Assembly (NCBI GenBank): GCA_036924285.1
Contig: JAYKYS010000009.1
Span: 10,478,001 to 10,542,000, forward strand
Direction: 5' to 3'
Origin: Asterella californica
Lineage: Eukaryota > Streptophyta > Marchantiopsida > Marchantiales > Aytoniaceae
DNA: 64,000 nucleotides
A program made the translations under genes and the position numbers. Below are positions 39,280 through 49,411 of the stretch, in pieces; position 1 is the stretch's first letter, and every line of letters starts with the position of its first letter. The notes under the pieces are model-generated. The model did no database searches. It saw nothing but the letters and a program-made list of their open reading frames with translations, and was not told the DNA's origin.

Positions 39280-39910
39280 GTTTTATAACATATGGTAATT
39301 TCCACCGAGCTCGCTAAACTCCACTCCAAAGTGACGATCTCTAATTTATTAGATCGTTTATGATGTATCATTTAGCTTCTAGCTAAACTTAGCTTATATC
39401 CGTGTGTTTCTCCTAAGAAAAGTTACATCACATAAAACTTGGAGAAAAGGGTCTGTCCATCGCCTTATCTTTTACGCTAATATTCAAATTTCTCTAAAAT
39501 AATGGTGAGCCAAGGGGGATGCACCACGTTATCTAGAGTATCCCACCGTGCTTGCCAAAATGGTATACTGTCCTTGACTTTTGGAACTTAATATCTGTCA
39601 ATGTTTTCTAATATGCGGACATTTCCACTGAGCTTGCCGAATGCCACTTCATAATAGCGCACGTTAAATGATGGATGGTATTTGATCCATCATCTTGTGA
39701 TTCGGCTAAAGTTTCATTTCAAATTTGAACATGCTCTTTTGAATATGTGAGATTTGAAAGAAGGTGAAACTCTTCAAAACTTTTCAAAATAGCTTTAGCG
39801 TGAATATCAAACACCCCCGTTGGCAAGAGTCTTTCCGTCGTGTTATTTTGGCGCTATATTCAAATTTTCTCTGAAATATTAGCGAGGCCGGTAGGATGCT
39901 TTTATAGAAC
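39280..39910. repeat. Two diverged direct copies of about 300 bp
   Basis: ATTTCCACCGAGCTCGCTAA near 39299 matches ATTTCCACTGAGCTTGCCGA near 39622. ATTCAAATTTCTCTAAAATA near 39482 matches ATTCAAATTTTCTCTGAAAT near 39858. The intervening sequence is drifted. Confidence 0.5.
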
Positions 39911-40385
39911 CAAAATATTACACATATTAACATATGTAACTTGTTGGTAATCCCATCCGTCCGTAGCTGGGCGTGCGGTCCTCTTCCACTTGCACCTTGT
40001 AGCATTATAATCTTAGAACCAAAATGATCTAAATTATGAGTTAAATGGTATGGTTCTTTGTGAGTTAGTCATTTATTGTGATATATGATCCTAAAATGAA
40101 GAGATTCCTTAGGTAAATCTATTTATTACAAAGAATTTTTGTTATAAAACAACAAAAGGGTTTTTGCATTATGAATGTGATACTCCTAGAGCCCTTATAG
40201 AGGGACTGGGTAGTTTCAGAAGCTTTTTTGACATAAGCCCGCATAGGTCTCGGTTCAAGCTCTGTATTAGACTGTGCTGATTTATATAGATGAATTATTT
40301 TTGTTTCAGAAGCAATTAAATTTTATTTTGTAGTACTTTAGTCACAATTGACTATTCACAATACCCCTTTAAATTTTTAGACATT

Positions 40386-40489
40386 ATGAGACTCCTTTAA
40401 TTTTTATTTAGTATAGATCATCTGATCTGAATAGTAAATGAGACTCCTTTAATTTTTATTTAATATGGATCGTCTGATCTGAATAATAA
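40386..40489. repeat. Two tandem copies of a 52-bp unit
   Basis: ATGAGACTCCTTTAATTTTT followed by ATTTAGTATAGATC starts at 40386 and recurs at 40438 with a few substitutions. Confidence 0.8.
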
Positions 40490-40983
40490 ATTCATGATGT
40501 ATTCTCTGTGGTTCGAGACGTGTAGATCCCTACACGAGAACCGTACCTATTGCGTTATCTTCGTTATATGTAATATAACACACACGTTCAAATATAAGTG
40601 TCAAAAGACAGACAACAATACGTGAAATAAGTATGGATTTCAAATACGTGCACCATAATACTTTCGGACCGTGAAATCTCCCCATTTTCGGAAGTCTCTC
40701 TAATGTCTACTAGGGGGTGTCAGAGTTAAAGGAATATATTTTCTTACGGACAAAGGAATATTGGCCGTAACTCGAGGACGGCCATTCAGTAGAGCTGCAA
40801 ACGTCTAACATTGACAAGTACCCACATCCTATGGTTGCGGGTAATTAGGGGAGCGTGTCAAAGTTAGCCGTGGTTCATTAGCAGTACTTGTTATTTGAAC
40901 TAATTTGATTTTCTGCGTAGCAGGAACTCCGACATTGAAGTTGCGTGAAGTAGTGGAAGTAGTGGAAGGATTCGCTCTCAAAG

Positions 40984-42135
40984 ATGAGTGATACATGTGA
41001 GAGGAAGAGTTCAAAGATGAGTGATACATGTGAGAGAAAAAGTGATAACTATGAGAAGTGGAACGCGCATACAAACAGTTGTGAGAGTTGTGATAAGATC
41101 GATCCAGAGATATCGAGTAGAGGAGGATCAGAATGTGATATGACTCCGAAGACGATAGACTCTTTGAAGAGAACTCGTATTCGTTTAAACAATGACGATT
41201 ATGAGAAAATTGTAGCTTATATTGAGGACGAGGAGAATTTCGCATCACTTCATGGAGCGGGTCGGAAAACAAAAGTAGGTGCAGGAAAGTGTTTGAGTAA
41301 AGCAACGGCTTTTGGAATTATGGCAGCACAACTCTCAGGGAAGATCGAGTTTCCTGTTGTTACAGGCGTAGAACTGAAGAAGCGGTTCGAGAGATATGTG
41401 GATATGTACAAGAAAGCTAAAGAGATTCAAGACGGCACAGGAGGAGGTCTTACGAAGGACGAAATGATTAGAGGTTTGACATTGGAGGAGAAACTGAATG
41501 GAAAATGTCCTCATTACTTTAGGATGAATGCAGTTTTTGGTAGTAGAGCAAACTTCGATCCTCCCGCTTTGTATTCTATACCATCAGAAGAAGAAGTCTT
41601 TGGTTTAGACTCTCAATTTCAAGGGGAGAGTACAGTTCCTCAATATCAGACTGAGAGCACATTGCCTCGGTATGGATATGAGACTGAGAGTTCACTGCCT
41701 CGATATGAAGAAGACGAAGAGAATATGGATATCTCTCAGTGCGGATATCAAACTTACCAAGAGGAAACTCCCAATGCAGAAGAAATACCTACTATGAATG
41801 ATGAGGAGGAAGAGGGTATTGATGAAGCGAGGGGAGTAACTGTCCCTGATCTTGCCGAGTCTGCACAGGAGACGTCTCGAAATCATAGAGCCAATCGCAA
41901 TGTGAAAGTGGGAGTTATGAATTTATACGAGGAAAGTATCAGAGAGAAAGTTCAATATAGAAAGGTTTATGTAGAATATCGTATGGCTTCATTGGAAGAA
42001 AAGAAAAGAGCACGAGAAAGTCACGAAAGAGAGGAAAGTAGAAAAAGACACACGTCTTTATTTGTTGAGTTGCATAAAGCTGGAAAGTCTTTCGAGGAGA
42101 TAAAGAAAATTATCGAGAAACTCGATACTATGTAA
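40984..42135 (+). CDS. Harbinger ORF1: Myb/SANT-like DNA-binding protein
   Basis: This 383-residue intronless protein opens with a short repeated N-terminus (MSDTCERKSS then MSDTCERKSD). A conserved block at about 60-190 has a helical DNA-binding core (YEKIVAYIEDEENFASLHGA), then KKRFERYVDMYKKAKEIQDG, TGGGLTKDEM and CPHYFRMNAVFG. That is the trihelix-like ORF1 layout of PIF/Harbinger elements. Residues 205-290 hold Ser/Thr/Glu/Tyr-rich imperfect repeats (TESTLPRY, TESSLPRY). The C-terminus is a charged coiled coil ending in IEKLDTM. In known Harbinger elements this protein enters the nucleus and helps the transposase bind the terminal repeats. It lies 270 bases inside the left terminal repeat and converges on the transposase at the right end. 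The gene is intact. A second ATG at residue 12 is a possible start. Confidence 0.85.
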   Translation: MSDTCERKSSKMSDTCERKSDNYEKWNAHTNSCESCDKIDPEISSRGGSECDMTPKTIDSLKRTRIRLNNDDYEKIVAYIEDEENFASLHGAGRKTKVGAGKCLSKATAFGIMAAQLSGKIEFPVVTGVELKKRFERYVDMYKKAKEIQDGTGGGLTKDEMIRGLTLEEKLNGKCPHYFRMNAVFGSRANFDPPALYSIPSEEEVFGLDSQFQGESTVPQYQTESTLPRYGYETESSLPRYEEDEENMDISQCGYQTYQEETPNAEEIPTMNDEEEEGIDEARGVTVPDLAESAQETSRNHRANRNVKVGVMNLYEESIREKVQYRKVYVEYRMASLEEKKRARESHEREESRKRHTSLFVELHKAGKSFEEIKKIIEKLDTM

Positions 42136-43534
42136 ACAGTAAATTTGACGTTTATAAAATGACGTGTACCTTACGTTTTATGTGTTGATCATGGATTGGT
42201 TTAGGGTTCACGTTTAAGTTAAATTAGGGCGAGTGTATTCTTATGCTTGTGTTAAAGGTGATTGTTTGGTGTTTAAGATGATTGTTTCGTTCTCGACCAC
42301 CAGAGGAAAAGTTGGACGTCGAGAGAGAGCATTTAGCAGCGCATGGAGTCGCTTCAAGTCCAATTCTAGTGCGGTCGATTGAGTGAGATTCACTGCGGCC
42401 GGTCGAGGTCAGTGCGGTCGGTTGAGAGTTGCTTCGAGAGCATTTCATTTCCTACTGCGGTCGATCGAGGTCAGTGCGATCGGCAGAGAGAGTCGCTTTG
42501 AGAGCTACTGCGGCCGATCGAGTTTAGTGCGATCGGAGAGAGAGGGTCGGAGAGAGAGTTGCTTTGAGAGCTACTGCGGCCGATTGAGGTCAGTGCGGTC
42601 GGAGAGTCGCTTCGAGAGCCAGTGCGTTGTTCTCAAAGCTGTGCTAGTGCGGCCGTGGAGCTCAGTTGGTTGTTTTCAAAGCATTGCCAATGCCAGTGCG
42701 GTTCGAAGTGCGGTCATCGAGCTCAGTGCGACGCACAAATATCACGAGAGTGCGGTTCGCAGCAAACTAGTGCGGTAAGTATCGCTCAGCGTGACCCTTA
42801 ACCGCATTGTGCATAGTTATAAAAATTGAAGTTTGTAGGATCGTACTCAGTGCGTGTCAATACTCCAGGATCGCACTTAGTGCGTGTTAACAATCCAGGA
42901 TCGCAGTCACTGCGTCGTGAGACACCAGGATCACACTCAGAGCGATGGTGATTGCTCTATGCGACCTTTAGCCGGAGATGAGTATCCAGGATCGCACTCA
43001 GTGCGTTTCAATCCCTAAACATCGCACTCAGTGCGTTTTGATTATTTAAGATCGCACTCAGAGCGATGGTGATTGCTCAGTGCGACCTTTAGACGGAGAT
43101 GAGTATTTAGTATCGCTGTCAGTGCGTTTTGATTATTTAGGATCGCACTCAGTGCGTCTTAATCCTTAAAAATCTCACTCAGTGCGTTTTGATTATTTAG
43201 GCTCGCACTCAGTGCGTTTCAATCCTTAAACATCGCACTCAGTGCGACCCTAAACCGCACTTAGCATTTTCAGGAACAAATGATTAAGATAGGTCGCTGT
43301 CAGTGCGTTAGGATTACTCAGCGCGACCTGCAGTGAGCGATTTCAAACGTGCTATCATATCGCACTCAGTGCGTTAGGATTACATGCACGGTGTTCAGCC
43401 TCGTAACGTTCGATCGCCCTCAGTGCGATTTATGGTTTAATGCACGCTGAGAGTGTTTCGGATCGGATCGTGTTAAGGGAGTTGTAGAGTTTAAAAAGTG
43501 ATAATTTCGTCGGGTGGATTTGTTGTTGTTTAAG
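42136..43534. repeat. Two arrays of AGTGCG-type minisatellite ahead of the first cargo gene
   Basis: From about 42300 to 42780, words such as GTGCGGTCGG, CTGCGGCCGATCGAG and GAGAGTCGCTTTGAGAG recur. From about 42840 to 43430 the unit is about 30 bases, with a palindromic core CGCACTCAGTGCG joined by TTTTGATTATTTAGGAT or TTTCAATCCTTAAACAT. No coding function is visible; the open frame at 42383-42778 is a product of the repeat. Confidence 0.85.
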
Positions 43535-45365
43535 ATGGCTACTGAAGAAGAAGGGCAGCAGATGAAGCGAACACCCAAGGAAGAAGGACCATATTATATA
43601 TCGTTCTCTTCACACGAGGACGAAGAGTCTCGGGTTAAGTGGGGGTGGATGGAGAAGGATGATATATGGAATGCAGTGACCGAAATTTGTGAAGAAGCCT
43701 TGGATCAGCTAGGCTTACTTATATCATTGTCATTTGATTTTACGGCGCCTGATGTGAGTAACTTTTCTGATTAACTTTTCTGCTTGTTTTACACCGCCTG
43801 ATGTGAGATAACTTTTTGACTTGTCTTCTTCTGAATGATTCAAGAGTACTGCATATGGTATGTTAGTTTATTTTGACTTTATGATTGTTTGTGTAAGGTT
43901 GCGTTATGTAAAACTTTCATTCAGTCTTACAACGTGGAGACTTCTATTGCTACCATCGACGAAGAGAAAATTTCACTGAATGTTGATCTACTATGGGAAG
44001 CTTTTGTGATTCCAACTGGTGTTGTTGATATGCCTCCTTTCATAAGACATGTCCGCATAGCAGACTGGTTTTCAGAGTATGATAAAGTCGGAAAGAGATA
44101 TTTTGCAAGAGAGTGTTTATATCCAAAATGGATATCAGTATTCCAGTGTCTTAACGCTGTATTTCTTGCGAGAAAAAGACCTAAGACAGTCACTGGTCAA
44201 CTTGCATTGTTCGTCAAGTCTAAAGTCGAGGATCTGGAGGTAAATTATGACTTTGCGCAACTCATGGTGGATAACTTGGAGGGAGAAATCTTACGTATCC
44301 AGAAACACATGGGACAGCCGAGAAAAGCTGAGACTTTGGAGACATTTGCGGGAATAGCTCTTACTCACGTGTTCATCCATCTTGGTTTGTCAAGACCTGA
44401 AACTATCCAAGTTCCATACTTCGTTCGTCACGAGTGTGTAGTCCAGCATCATGGACAACATTCAAGTAAAAGTTTAGTTTGTTTGTACATTCTCTTGTTA
44501 CATATTTGTTTTTGTTATGATATTTCTCTTCTCTTTCATGACTCTGACGCTGTGGGTCGCATTGATCGAGTGCGAGTGCGGCCATGGGTAGTCTGGTGCT
44601 TTGAGGGCGCTTAGTGTGTGAGTGGATCGCACTCACAGTCTTAGTGCGGCTGTGAGTTGATAGTCGCAGTGGCAAGTCTTAGTGCGACTTCATAGTCGCA
44701 CTCACTACTCAATGCGATTGTGGGCCGCACTGAGGTCCTTCAGTGCGGTCACAGGACGCACAGGGCGGCCGATCGCGCTGACACCCTTCAGTGCGGCCAT
44801 GGGTCGCACAGTGCGATTGTGGGCCGCACTGAGATCCTTCAGTGCGGCCACAGGACACACTGACACCCTTCAGTGCGGCCATGGGTCGCGCAGTGCGATT
44901 GTGGACCGTACTGAGATCCTTCAGTGCGGCCACATTCCTCATAGTGCGATTGGCCGCACTGACACAAGACGCACAGTGCGACCGTACGCACTGAGACCCT
45001 TCAGTGCGGCAGTAACAAGGTTAGTTTGTGAATTGTGATTGTAAACTTGTCTTAACAAGCTTTTTTTTATCTTTTTTGCAGCGGGATTGTCTCCTACTCG
45101 TACAGGAGTGGAAGATGCAACACTACTGTCGAAGACACGAGAGATAGAGGAGTTGGACAGGCGTCTAGCCGCGAGAAAACAAGAAGAAACGGAAATCTCC
45201 AACAGGATCGTGATAGCAAAGAAGGAAGAGTATGAGGTGAATGAGCAAGTTTCCTCACAAGAGAAGGTCTTAACCCGGATACGCGAGGAGGTGTCAGGCT
45301 TGAGAGCAGAGGCCTCACGTGTCCAAGCTTCTGAGAGTTTTTTTTCTCCATTTGGTGGATCCTAG
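43535..45365 (+). CDS. Cargo gene: plant-mobile-domain-like protein with C-terminal coiled coil
   Basis: Three exons, 43535-43753, 43898-44465 and 45082-45365, join in phase to give about 356 residues. The first exon starts at ATG 43535 (MATEEEGQQMKRTPKEEG). The block SFDFTAPD-VALCKTFIQSYN, then ATIDEEKISLNVDLLWEAF and later IALTHVFIHLGLSRPE, resembles the uncharacterised transposon-associated plant mobile domain group abundant in plant repeats. That match is from memory and is not searched. The last exon encodes a heptad-rich coiled coil (REIEELDRRLAARKQEETE and following). Intron 2 (44466-45081) is largely an AGTGCG-type array, so splicing must remove it. The gene lies inside the Harbinger element on the same strand as ORF1. 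Function is unknown. It could be fused by splicing to the phosphatase-like exons that follow 10 bases later. Confidence 0.62.
44540..45020. repeat. AGTGCG-type array inside intron 2 of the cargo gene
   Basis: Units of about 70 bases alternate CCTTCAGTGCGGCCAT, GGGTCGCACAGTGCGATTGT and GGGCCGCACTGAG. Both AGTGCG and its complement CGCACT occur in most units, so the transcript could fold on itself. Confidence 0.85.
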
Positions 45366-45374
45366 CGTTTGCAG

Positions 45375-46237
45375 GAAAAAGACTTTGATAGTAGATTTGA
45401 ATGGAATGCTAATAAAGGTGGGTCGCAATAACATGGAACTCCAGGGGGCTAAAGAAAGAGGATACAAGGTAGAGAACTGCCAGAAGAGTCCTCTTTGTTA
45501 TGTAGTTCGAAAAGGCGTCAGAGAGTTCATGGAAGCGTGTTGCAGCGAATTTCATCTTATGATCTGGACTTCCCGAACTCAGACCAACTGTAATGCCATC
45601 CTCAGAGATATGGAATGGAAGGAGTATCTTCCTCATGGAGTGACGTCGGGTCAAGTAAGTGATGATTCAAAGATGGCTTATATTTAGTTGAATTGTTCAC
45701 TATTGTTTTGCATTGATCATATACGCTCCCTTAAGTTATCTAAAACATGATTTGTGTTATGTTTCTCTTTTGCAGGTGTGCAAAGTATGGGCACAAAACA
45801 TGTGCTTGAGATTCAAAACAATAAGAGAAGCTGCCACAGGGAATTATCTTTTCTTGAAAGACTTTACACGTCTGTGTAGTTTTAATCTTTGTACCCGAGA
45901 TTGTCTTCTGATAGATGATTCTCCTGAGAAAAACATCACTAATCACCCGTATAATGCACTTCATCCTCCTTCGTTCTCCCCTGACTCGACGGATTTAGAT
46001 CTGGATGATTATTTGTTAAGTGTTCTTTTGCCTTGGTTGAGAGGATGGTAGAACAATACATGGGAAACTCCCATGTATGTTCAAGCGAAGTACTCTCAAG
46101 CTTTCGCAAGAGATCCCTTTCCTGCGTTAAAGAAGTATTGGGGCGAGGTGACCCGTGAAGATACGGAGATAACTTGGAAATGTTTATCGGTCGGACAACA
46201 AATGGAGTTTATCAGAAAACTTAAAAATAATCCTTGA
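45375..46237 (+). pseudogene. Cargo gene: FCP1/HAD phosphatase-like domain, interrupted by an in-frame stop
   Basis: Exons 45375-45654 and 45775 onward encode an FCP1-homology (CTD phosphatase-like, HAD superfamily) domain. Visible parts are KKTLIVDLNGMLIKV, VRKGVREFMEACCSEFHLMI, WTSRTQTNCNAIL and, in exon 2, DCLLIDDSPEKN. The catalytic motif is DLNGM instead of DxDGT. The nucleophile Asp is kept, but the second Asp, the general acid, is Asn, so catalysis is doubtful. The frame meets TAG at 46049-46051, then stays open in the same frame for 61 more codons of protein-like sequence (for example YVQAKYSQAFARDPFPALKK) to TGA at 46235-46237. That looks like a nonsense mutation near the end. The upstream exon or start is not found. 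The exons may belong to the preceding coiled-coil gene's transcript. Confidence 0.6.
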
Positions 46238-46239
46238 GA

Positions 46240-47530
46240 ATACTTGTAAGTTGACGAAGTACAGGCAGGACCTGCCCCTTATGTAGTACAGTATGCTGTG
46301 TTCTTCGTTCCCTCAGAGCCTTTTTTTCTTTCCTGCCCCTTATGTAGTACAGGCTGCTATTTTCTTCGTTCTCTCGGGGTCTTTTCAACTTTACAGGCCG
46401 CTATTTTCTTCGTGCCCCTTTGGTGGCTTTGTAACTCATGTTTATGATAAAACAAGTGATTCAAGTTATTGAGTACCTCTCTGAGAATGTGTTATGATGC
46501 GACTCTCTGAGAATGTGTTTATGATGGGACTCTCTTCTGAGAATGTGTTATAAGGACTCGTATGAGAATGTGTTATAAAGAGAATATGTTATGATCTGAC
46601 TTTCATCTTACTATGAGAACGTGTTATTCTGAGTACTTCTGGGAGTGCGACAGAGGTGGTCTCAGTGCGGTGATCAGTGCCAGTGTTTCAGTGCGACCGG
46701 GTGGTTTTAGTGCGACTGCAGTGGCGGTCGCACTGAGGTGATCCTAGTGCGACCCGCAGGACATGTCCAGTGCGGACTGTCGCACTCTCAATGCGACAAT
46801 CACTGCGGTCGCACTGAGGTGATCCTAGTACGACCCGCAGGGCATGTCCAGTGCGACCGGCACTGCGGTCGCATTGAGGATCACCTAGTGCGACCTGCAG
46901 GGAGTGTCTAGTGCGGACTGTCGCGCTCCCAGTGCGACCGGCACTGAGGTGATCCTAGTGCGACCCGCAGGGAGTGCCCACTGCGACCGAGGTCATGTCA
47001 GTGCGACCGGCACTCTGTGGTCGCACTGAGGATCACCTAGTGCGATCCGCAGGGAGTGCCCACTGCGACCGAGGTCGTGTTAGTGCGACCGGCACTGTGG
47101 GATCGCAAGTCGCACTAAGGTGATCCCAGTGCGATCCGCGATAGAGTGCAAGGTCAGTGCGACCCGTGAGGAAGTTGGGTCGCACTGGGCGTCCTTATCA
47201 GTCGCACTGAGCCTTCTTTGTGCGGTTGGTTATTGATCATTCCACACATTGCGACCTATAGACTAGATTTTCGTATTTTAGCATTTCACGTCGCACTGAG
47301 GTGGTCCTAGGCAACTCGTGTCGCACTGAGTGGTCTTGTGAGGTGGTCCTAGGCAACTCGTGTCGCACTGAGTGGTCCTGTGTGGTATTGACTGACTCGT
47401 CTCATATCGCACTCAACTCGACACCCTCTCGCTAAACATCAACATAGAGCTATCGATATCGCACTCAGATAACTAAACTTTACTGAGAACACAAGTGCGA
47501 TCTTATCACGCATTGTGAGAACAAGTGCGA
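46240..47530. repeat. Three successive repeat tracts between the cargo and the transposase
   Basis: At 46270-46420, a unit of about 80 bases contains CCTGCCCCTTATGTAGTACAG and TTTTCTTCGTTC (first word shown from its second base onward is shared exactly). At 46478-46640, TGAGAATGTGTTATGA-type words recur every 25-35 bases. At 46620-47530 there is a long array of GTCGCACTGAGGTGATCCTA, AGTGCGACCCGCAGG and AGTGCCCACTGCGACC. The last has the same AGTGCG/CGCACT word as the arrays farther left. Confidence 0.8.
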
Positions 47531-47647
47531 TCTGTCTTTGTCACAGAGAACACAAACATTCATGCACGAGAGGGCGAGAAAAGTGCAAAATCAAACAACA
47601 AGTATAAACTCTAATGAAAGAAATGAAATCATCGAGTATGATTTTTA

Positions 47648-49017
47648 TTATGGTCTAAATAAAAAACCTCCCGGATTTCTGTTCTGTCTAAGACAAATAG
47701 ACATAACTCGAGATCTTTGTTGTATTCCCGAAGTGGTGTTAGCTCCATTGTATCGAAGAGGTGATTCTATATCTCTTTCTGTCTCTATAACTAATTCTCC
47801 ATCGGTTTCAGTCCACTCGTCTTGATTCTTGTTTAGAAAATTATGCAACATAGCACAACATCCTACCCATCTAACTAGAAACCTATTCTCATATCTACTT
47901 TTCAGTTGTGTCCTCACTTGTTTCAAAGAGTGCCATCTGGATTTCAGTATACCAATACAGTGCTCATTTGTAACTCTTGCGTGTGCTAAGCAGGTATTGA
48001 AATCTTGTTTTTCTTTATCTCCAGTGGCCATCCTGAAAGAAAGAACGAGGTGAAGCATAGGAGAGTATCCAGAATCTCCAAGTAAATACTGATCAGGATC
48101 AAATAATGGACCAGCACTATCCATATGTTTCCAAAGAAAAGACTTTCGTAAACATGTGATGTCTTGACAGCTCCCTGGCATGCCTGAGAATAAAAAGAAA
48201 ATGCTTTTCCTCAGACAGCATACAACTTGTGTATTTATCGAGTAGTTGCATTTCCTATCATAATATGTTTCTCCATCATATCTAGGTCTTTGTGATGAAG
48301 GTAACAAGGTACCATCTATCAAACCTATACATCCAGGAAATCCTTTTGTTGCAAAAGCTTCGGAGTTTACCTTCCTCTCTTCACGATTCGGCCATCGTAT
48401 TGATGATTTCAGAGTCGACTCCAGAGCCTTCATCACTCTTTGAGTATATAGAACCATCGTTCCATGTCCTATACCCAGAGCAACATAGATCTTCCAAGTG
48501 CAGCACCATTTCCATCATGTCCAAATCGATCCAATGTCACAGCGACTTGTAATGACACAGGAGCTTGTTTCAGTCGAGCTCTATTGTGAAAAATAGGGTG
48601 TCCTTCAACCAAAGCTACCAACTTTGCGAAACTTCTCCGATCCATCCTTGTGACTTGACGAAAAGCATCAGCAGGAAGATTTTCAAAATAATTTTGATAG
48701 AAATCTTGACTCTTGAAGAACGTAAACTGACGTGGTCTTTCTGTATAGCGCGAAGTAGACAGAATCATGTAAAACTCTAAGAATTCATCGTCTGAATCAT
48801 CATCGTCCTCACTAGAGCTAGTGAACTCGTTCTCCGACACCTCTGGCGTTTTTCTCTCATCTTCACTCGAATCGCTCGAACAATCTGAGCTAGATGCTAA
48901 CATCACCCGCATCTCTAAAATTTCTTCTAAACTTGCTAACAAATCTTTTCTCGCTGAAACACGAGGCATGGTGAGATCGCTCACTTCGAGTGTTACACGA
49001 GGATGTTGAAACGACAC
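47648..49017 (-). pseudogene. Harbinger DDE_4 transposase with one frameshift
   Basis: The first part runs from ATG 49017 (or the internal ATG at MPRVSARKD) to a stop at 48469. It has an acidic Ser/Asp/Glu-rich segment, then FENLPADAFRQVTRMDRRSF and VTLDRFGHDGNGAA. The second part continues one frame over, from about 48500 to 47648. It holds GIGHGTMVLYTQRVM, GFPGCIGLIDGTLL (first catalytic Asp), GMPGSCQDI, YLLGDSGYSPML (second Asp) and NEHCIGILKSRWHSLKQV (catalytic Glu). This is the DDE triad of PIF/Harbinger transposases, which cut at the terminal repeats. The break near 48495-48500 behaves like loss of one base. A tiny intron or an assembly error is an alternative. Apart from that the protein is full length. 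Confidence 0.85.
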
Positions 49018-49411
49018 ATGCTGCTGAAAGACTCAAGCGCTAAAGGAGCCGTCCTTTTTTCTAGATCGTGATGTTGAAACGCCGCATGCTGAAAGACTCA
49101 AGCGCTAAAGGAGCAGTTCCTTTTGCTACATCGTGATGCTGAAAAGAAACGCTCTCAGGCGCTAACGATGCTACGCGTGCAGTTTTTTTTCATTTTGAAA
49201 AAAATGCAGGATTTAGTGCATTTAATAACCATGTACTACCCATCATATTTATTTCACGGCCAAAATTAAAAAGGGCAATGAGAAAACAGCCGCGGCTAGT
49301 TTCTGCGATACCTCTTGAGGTACCCGCAACCGGAATGACCGTTGTCCAGAACTCATGCCCGCGGGGAGTAGAATAATCACTACGAACACTAACTCTGACA
49401 CCCTCTACTAG

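Larger units (their letters stand above)
35936..40713. other. AT-rich region with several diverged repeats, no gene
   Basis: The region contains related blocks at about 36970-37200 and 37637-37830. Each has a hairpin like CCTCTTC(N)GAAGAGG near its start and a GTGAAG/CTGAAGCGTATAG-like tail. Other repeats here are listed separately. The open frame at 35994-36293 shows no family signature. Confidence 0.5.
40714..49403. mobile_element. Large PIF/Harbinger-type DNA transposon with cargo genes (8.7 kb)
   Basis: The left end GGGGTGTCAGAGTTA (40714) and the right end TAACTCTGACACCC (to 49403) form terminal inverted repeats, 14 bases exact. Weaker subterminal matches follow, such as GGTTGCGGGTA on both sides about 100 bases in. 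An 8-bp direct repeat TCTACTAG flanks the element at 40706-40713 and 49404-49411. The usual Harbinger 3-bp duplication would be the CTA within it. Inside are a Myb/SANT-like ORF1 (+, left), a DDE_4 transposase (-, right), and between them a plant-mobile-domain-like gene, an FCP1/HAD-like gene and several CGCACT/AGTGCG arrays. Such elements are usually 3-6 kb with two genes, so this one is unusually loaded. The frameshift in the transposase suggests it needs help to move. Confidence 0.88.

Noticed and set aside
42383..42778. 131-codon open frame
   Set aside because: It is encoded by the minisatellite array; its Arg/Ser/Val repeats reflect the DNA repeat.
42840..47530. CRISPR-like array
   Set aside because: The units are continuous degenerate tandem repeats without unique spacers of constant length, in a plant genome.
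40706..49411. hAT transposon, because of the 8-bp flanking repeat
   Set aside because: The transposase is clearly of the DDE_4 Harbinger type, and the terminal sequence and ORF1 fit Harbinger.
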